Source: Eupeodes corollae
Taxonomy: Eukaryota > Arthropoda > Insecta > Diptera > Syrphidae
Length of the DNA stretch: 64,000 nt
Direction of reading: 5' to 3'
Assembly: GCF_945859685.1 (NCBI RefSeq)
Contig: NC_079148.1
Coordinates: 32,003,946-32,067,945, forward strand
The notes under the pieces are model-generated. The model was not told the DNA's origin, ran no database searches, and saw only the letters and a program-made list of their open reading frames with translations. The first letter of the stretch is position 1; every line of letters begins with the position of its first letter. A program made the position numbers and the translations under genes. Shown here one piece after another: positions 58,015-64,000 of the stretch.

Positions 58015-60870
58015 AAAATCCCTTTGTGCACCTCCTCGTGGTAGAGAGCGGGAATAAGAAGCCAAACCAGCTTTTCTGGACGAGGCACTGACTTGACCCC
58101 GGGTTGAAGAAAATCTCCCTAAAGGCGCAGGAACTGCAGTTTGCGGTCAACGGCGTGCATGAAGTCTGGTGGCGGATGAGCTTTTTAAGAACGGTAGCAC
58201 CAAGTAGCGTTTGTATTCCAGAGTGGGCGGCTACAAAAGGTGTCTGTTTTCCCATAGTGGGCGGCCTCAATCGGTTCAAAGGGCGGGTGTACCTGTCGAA
58301 TCTAAACTTATGTTATTATTAATCTTATCTCGGAAAACACCATGGTGGAAGGGTATATGCTGTTACATGAAATATGACAACAACTGGAAACGAGTCCGCA
58401 AGAGGTAACCTTTTTATGGAGAATCCTTCTACAGCTTCGGCTGCAGTAAACCGCACATCGGATTTGGGAGTGCGGCATCTTTCATGCAACAGCGTCAATC
58501 AAGACGCCATAATAATAAATGAATCGTCAACAATTAGTAGAAGTCTTTCAAGAAATGCAATGGATACTTTTGGCTCTGGTATACGTACAAAAATCGGAGC
58601 TTGGAACGTTTGATCCTTTTATGGCAAAGGAAGATACGAACAGTTAGACCGCGAAATGCTTCGTCTTAAGATGAGTATCCTGGGCATTTGTGAAACAAAG
58701 TGGAGAGGAAGAGCTGAATACAGATCTGACACTGGACAAACGAGAATGCTGTATTTCGGAGAGGATGAAAGAGAGGGTGGCCAAAGGCTGCATGGTGTTT
58801 ATATTATGTTGAACAAAGTAGCTAGGCGCAGTCTTATTTCCTGGGTGCCAATATCTGAAAGAATAATGACTGCAAGGTTCCGCTCAAAAATTCGCAACAT
58901 CACAAACGTTCAATGTTATGCCCCCACAAATGAAGCGACCGAAGAAGACAAAACCCGCGTTCTACATTCATCTTACCTCGGTTTACAGCAGTGTTCCGAG
59001 AGCCGATATCATAATCGTCATGGGAGACCTTAACGTTCAAGACGGTGCAGACAATTACGGTCTGGAACGAGTTATGGGAAAAAATGGCTTGGGGTCACGT
59101 AATGCAAATGGTGACATGCTTGTCGACTTTTGTAACGCAAATCGTCTTGTAATTGGTGGGACTGTATTTAATCATAAGACGTGCAACAAAGTCACATAAG
59201 CGCACCCAGATGGTCATACCGAAAATCAAATTGATCACATGATGATTCAGCAGCGATGTAGGAAGTCTATGTGTGATTTCCGAAATATAAGAAATGCCGA
59301 TGTGGGAAGCGACCACCATTTGATTGTCATGAGTCCCAAATTAAAAACTGCGACTGTATTAAGACAATCGCAGAATGCAACAAGAAATCCAAAATTCAGT
59401 ACGAATGCTTTAAGTGATCCCAACATAAGTCGTAGCTATTTCAACACCATTAACTACAAGCTTCGTCATTAAATGCGAGTTTTGACTCAGGTGTTGACGA
59501 GATGTGGGGTGAAATTAGAAGTGTTTTATGGAGGCTGGATCCGAGACTGTACCTAGGCGTACGAGAGTTAGTGACTCTTGGATATCCAAAGACACCTGTT
59601 AAAAAATCGAGCTTCGTAAATAGTTGAAGTTGCAAATTAACGCGGAGACAGACGCTCAACGAAAGGCGGAATTGCGAAACAAATATCGGAACAAGATGGT
59701 CTATCATTGTGTGAGACGTGACAGGAGGGTGAAGATAGATGGACTCGCTGATAATGCTGAAAACTCTGCAAGAAGAGGAGATATCCGAGAATTGTAACAA
59801 ATAGCCAAAAAAGTTGTCGGAAAAAAAAGCAACAACAATCAACCTGTAATGGATGTGGATGGGACACTATTGGTATCAATTGAAGATAAACTTCGCAGGT
59901 CGAAGGATCACTTTTGTGCCATGTTAAATGAGGACCCGTTGAATAGAGTGCTGAAGTGCCCCAAATTAACAAGATGCGCAGATCCTGCAGGGGTATTGAC
60001 ATCGAACCCCCTTTAGTAGCGGAAATTGAAACAGCGATTAATCTCCTCAAAACAACAAAGCAGATGGGCTTGACGGAGTATCAGTAGAATTTCTGAAAGC
60101 TGATCCCGCCACAGCAGGTAGTATCTTGCATCCGCTTATACAAACTGTTTGGAAAACAAAGCCTATATCAGGGAATGGAAGGATGGAGGGATCGTTAAGG
60201 TGCCAGAAAAAGGTGATTTCAAGAACTGCAACAATTGGCGTGGTATTACCGTTTTTACCGTTTTCCCAAAGCTAATGGCAACTTTAAGCCTGGAACGGAT
60301 AAAGACTAGAATTGAGACTACACTCAAGAGGAATCAGGCTGGCTTCCGCAGCGGTCGGTCCTGCGTTGACCATATCAACACCTTACGCATTGTTCTTGAG
60401 CAGTCTGCAGAATTTCAAACACCGCTAAACCTCATGTTTGTAGATTTTGAGAAGGCCTTTGACCGAGTTAACAGAGAATTTATATGGAGATCACTTCTTG
60501 GGAGAGGAATTCCGCCAAAAATTGTTGCCATTATAAAAAAGTCCTACAACAATGCAAGTTGTTTTGGGTAGCATGATGGGCAGCTATCCGACTCTTTCGA
60601 AGTGCGTCAGGATGTGAGACAAAGGGATGTTTTATCGCCAATTCTTTTTCTGCTGGCGATAGATGATGTTCGGAATTTCGGTATTCAATGGCGAACATTT
60701 GAAAGACTATGCCGACGATATATGTCTCATGGCAGTTAACATCAGTGGGCTGAACGAGATGTGTAAAACTTTAAGGATGAAAGGAGAATCGTGCGGTCTT
60801 AAAATAAATAGCAAAAAGACAAAAATAATGCTAACAGGCCCCCCACGCCCACTAAATCTGAAATCACGAT
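58015..60870 (+). pseudogene. RTE/CFDP2-like non-LTR retrotransposon, nearly full length
   Basis: A GC-balanced 5' region of about 350 bp (beginning GTGCACCTCCTCGTGGTAGA) precedes the coding part. The apurinic-type endonuclease shows its motifs in order: RTKIGAWNV, a stop, SILGICETKW, CYAPTNEATEED, then in another frame IVMGDLNVQDGAD, ENQIDHMMI and DVGSDHHLIV. The RT follows: EKGDFKNCNNWRGITVF, RNQAGFRSGRSCVDHINTLR, LMFVDFEKAFDRVNREF (motif A), VRQRDVLSPILFLLAIDDV (motif B, with RD in place of the usual GC/GD), and LKDYADDICLMAV (motif C, YADD at 60708-60719), then CGLKINSKKTKIM. At least four frameshifts and stops break it. The thumb, C-terminus and 3' UTR are missing after about 60850. Catalytic residues are kept, which suggests relatively recent inactivation. 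Confidence 0.92.
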
Positions 60871-63800
60871 TTTCCGATATTTCCTTTATTATATTCAAGC
60901 TCTTTTCAAACCAAAAACATATACATATTAACCTATAAACTGTTTAAGCCTTGCACTGTAAGGTCACTCAAAAAATAAGAGATTCAGTTAATGACACTTT
61001 TTGATAGTTAGAGCACCCGTTGCACCTCTTTGAGTTACAGTTACAACATATTTTTGTAAAAAATCAACTGTCAGTAACAAAGGCTTGAAGTCTCAATAAT
61101 TCGAGTTTTCCAAGAACATAATGCTCGCATAATAAAATATTAAATTCAGTTACATTTAAGAAGAAAGAAAAGGTATAAATATAAACTTTTTATGGGAAAA
61201 AAATATTTTAACGATTGAAAATTCATTTGAAAGTTCACTGCAACGTTTACTCGAACACATGAGAAGGTACATATGAGAGATTATGTATGAGCGTACAATG
61301 ATGGTGCATTTACTCTTATGTCAGAACTCTTTCAAGGACTTTGGCACGTACCTACTGCCTCCATACCGACTACTGGGTATGTCCTATGCCCCAGCTAGTG
61401 CTGCATCCTACCTATCATTCGTTTGCTTTTTTCTTAATATATTTTTGTATTTTTAAGCTTTTTTCAAATCTGTGCAAATGTTTACCATGTGACACGTTTG
61501 AATTTTGGAATATTTTTGTCACGAATTCAATAAAAATATTTTATTTTTTCAAACATTCAGATTTATATTGGTTTTCCTACAACTTGTAGAAAGTGTTGGG
61601 ATGGTATATGAAATGTGATTTCTTTTTTTTCCAGGATTTTTCATCAATATTTATCTAAGGGATTACAATGTAAAGGGTACTTCACGCAGTCAGTGTTGTT
61701 GGTTAATGAGAATGCAATATGAGTTTATGAATAGAGGGATAGGATGGCTAAGGGATGGTATATGTAGGGATTTAGCTTTTTGTTTGCTCTGAACTTGATA
61801 CCTTAAAAAAAAAACAATAAATCGGCATTATTTTTACCTTGGTTTTATTATTACCTACTTGTTTACTTTATGCTTTATTACTTTGCTGGAAGGATTATTC
61901 ACTAGCTATTCCTTATTCTAACATAATTTCGATGCAGCCTATCACAAATTATCTTTCGATTGGTGTATTTCCTCAACCAAGCCTCCAAACAAGATGCGGT
62001 TTTCAGCATCCTCTGTATTATGGTGAAAACCGCATCTTGTTTGAGGAAAAAAAATTAATCGAAAGATAATTTGTGATAGGCTGGGTCGAGATTCTGTAAT
62101 TTTAGTTTTTGACTAATTTTTCCGAAACGAGAGCTTGCAGAATTGTTTGGTTTGAAGTTGGGGCTAGAGCATTTAAATGCCTTTTTTCGGCAAAGCGTTA
62201 AAGCCCTTTGTCAAACTGTGGATTCATAACCCAAAAAGAACTAGTAGATCAAAATCCAGTATGCTTAACATTTGGAGCTATGACTTAGCCTTGCGATCAC
62301 TGTTGAACTGTTGAAGAAAGTCTTTTATAATATGATGGATTTTCCAGACATTCTTCCTGCTCTGCAGCCTTCATTAGTTCCACCTTTGGCTTACCACTAA
62401 ACTTAGGAAAGAAGGTTGTCTACAATGCATGTATGTATGTGCGACATATTGAAGAAACACAATGGTTTAGTTTCCAAATAAATTTGTAATGAAAAAGAAC
62501 TATACAAATGTCAAAACGTAGCGTCGTGTCATCGTGATTAAAGTTGATTAAGCTTTGGTGGCTTCATTTTGTTGCAATAATTTCTTTTTGCAGTGCATAA
62601 TATTCTACTTTTGACAGTTAGGTCAGCAATTGCGGCCAGCTGCTAATTATGTGCCACCATTAAAATGTGGGAATTAAAAATGTTTAAAACCAACATTTAA
62701 GACCCCAGTCCCGCCAAACCGCGTTCTGTTTAACAAAAAGAAAAAAAAACTAACAAACTTATACTCATTCTTCACGAAACACTTTAATTCTTCTCAAAAA
62801 TTCCTTACTTGTGCTACTTAAAAAGGACAATGAATTTTTCGGTTTCTATTAATGAATTTTTTTTTGACGCAGTAAGTTAAAAAAGCAAGAAACAAAGAGA
62901 ACTTCGTTAACTGACCGCATTCTGTTTGACGCATCAGAATGCAGAGGGCAGCGGTGCATTGTCTTTAAATTTCTCGTCAATAAAACATTCCTAATTTTAG
63001 GTTTATCTTTAAAATAAATGGTGCCTCATTTGACATTTCTTAAAACTACTCTCATTTAAACTCCAAACAATCCTATAGCCTGACTGAATTTTTAATTCGT
63101 GTTGAAAAGCTGCTTTTGACTTTCACTTCATTAATTCAAGACAAGTCAATTTGATGTTCATATTTTATTAAGTGTAAAAATCAACTGGTCTAACATTTAT
63201 ACACTTCCTCGTCCTCTTCACTGCTGAAAGCTGAACATATTCGAATCGATGGAAACATATGTCCAACTCTGTACACCACTGTTCACCGCTCAAACCACAA
63301 TCCGAAATTCAATCACATTCTTCCTCTCGAAGCGCCATTTTTTTCTGTTGTCGTCCGTTGCCGTCATCGTCGCTATAGCGCTTATTTTTGCGCTATCAGC
63401 GAAAAAGTTTCTAAATGTAAAACAGACAAGGAAAGAGTAAAAAAAGGAACAAGTACCTCTATCTAACAGAAAGAGATAACGGCAAACTGTTTCTCTATAC
63501 AATGACTATTCATAGAATAGCATGCTTATAAATGTTTGGAGCGTTACCGTTACCTACCAACTACGAGTGGAGATATCTCTATATGCCAACGAACCTGCCT
63601 TTTTTTTATAAGGTACAACAAAACATTGAAAGTGTCGGCGGCCGGCTTTTTACCGGATGAAGCACATGTTGCGGCAAATGCTCAGACAAAAACCTCACTT
63701 TCGTCCTTTTCCGCTAACCGGATGGCCGAAGTTTAAATGGTTTTCCTCTGCAGCGATGCCCGAGTCCATTCATGAATGAAAATGAACGAAAGAACGCGGT

Positions 63801-64000
63801 AGATTGTTGGTGAGTTAATGCATGCATCGCAGGCAAAACGGAAACAAACCTAATAATGGTCCACTTCAAAGCCGTTTTTAACTATTACACTATATTTGAC
63901 GTGTTGTGTATTTTTTACACACTGGCATCGGTATTTCACACGGTATACAACAGCGGACTTTGTTCAAAAACTAAACTTGAGGCCACAACTTTTTGAAATA
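60871..64000. other. noncoding, no recognised gene
   Basis: No gene is supported. The region holds a large foldback near 62 kb and three scattered copies of an ACCGC-[AG]T-type 16-mer. The 62-70 residue frames at 63249-63440 (plus) and 63290-63502 (minus) overlap in antisense, and one at 63536-63736 has no known domain. About 63630-63740 is more GC-rich. A host gene beyond the window edge cannot be excluded. Confidence 0.4.
61935..62083. repeat. large imperfect foldback (inverted repeat)
   Basis: Left arm 61935-62003 pairs with right arm 62026-62083 across a 22-nt loop. The outer 27 bp (CAGCCTATCACAAATTATC and onward) and the inner 17 bp (AAACAAGATGCGGTTTT) match perfectly. Between them the left arm carries extra bases (about 12 nt) relative to the right. 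Stem length fits a foldback/MITE remnant or a precursor-type hairpin transcript. Confidence 0.9.

Noticed and set aside
1..64000. CRISPR array, prophage or bacterial operon
   Set aside because: The repeats are dispersed or tandem without regular spacers, and all coding remnants are eukaryotic transposon families.

Overview
The window is AT-rich eukaryotic DNA, almost certainly from a fly (Diptera, probably Brachycera). The evidence is the repeat mixture: Jockey-, RTE- and CR1-like non-LTR retrotransposons, Tc1 and mariner transposase remnants, a Helitron, a tRNA-derived SINE, and DINE-1/Helentron-like non-autonomous elements. I found no intact host protein-coding gene, no rRNA or stand-alone tRNA gene and no CRISPR array. 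The window reads as an intergenic or very large intronic region. Every coding trace I recognise belongs to a mobile element, and all of them are broken.

Layout. 1-5900: AT-rich DNA with a decayed Jockey-like reverse transcriptase (RT) on the minus strand and two fragments of a dispersed repeat, called family 1 here. 5.9-8.3 kb: a long plus-strand LINE pseudogene. 10.9-12.2 kb: a family-1 copy with a SINE inserted in it. 15.8-18.0 kb: a second SINE, another family-1 copy and a possible mariner C-terminus. 21.5-22.0 kb: a Tc1 C-terminus followed by a SINE fragment. 22.7-27.3 kb: family-2 repeats, one interrupted by a MITE-like element, then a family-1 copy. 29-30.2 kb: a LINE 3' half. 32.6-35.7 kb: a long family-1 copy with a recent 422-bp tandem duplication, then a Jockey-like remnant. 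37.6-41.3 kb: family-2 and family-1 pieces, two of the latter in inverted orientation, around a Helitron Rep/helicase pseudogene with a canonical 3' end. 43.5 kb: a full-length SINE with a perfect target-site duplication (TSD). 44.8-47.7 kb: a Jockey-like RT abutting the best-preserved family-1 copy. 50.4-54.3 kb: two LINE remnants and a mariner remnant. 57.2-60.9 kb: a family-2 fragment and a nearly full-length RTE/CFDP2-like LINE pseudogene. 61-64 kb: unannotated sequence with a large foldback.

The most interesting system is family 1. Copies of about 1.3-1.9 kb have an 11-bp subterminal inverted repeat (TAACTTCCCAT / ATGGGAAGTTA), a palindromic 5' end, a GTAC/GTCC-type minisatellite about 100 bp inside, an array of roughly 170-bp AT-rich repeats, and a 3' stem-loop. 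That matches the architecture of DINE-1/HINE (Helentron-associated) elements. Family 2 has the same plan at its 5' end with unrelated sequence. A 5' end of family 1 sits directly against the Helitron Rep remnant at about 41.16 kb. A second notable system is a tRNA-derived SINE present in four copies, three with recognisable TSDs.

Limits: element boundaries are by eye, give or take tens of bases. Clade names for LINEs rest on remembered motif patterns. Regions described as empty are those where I saw no coding, RNA or repeat signal.
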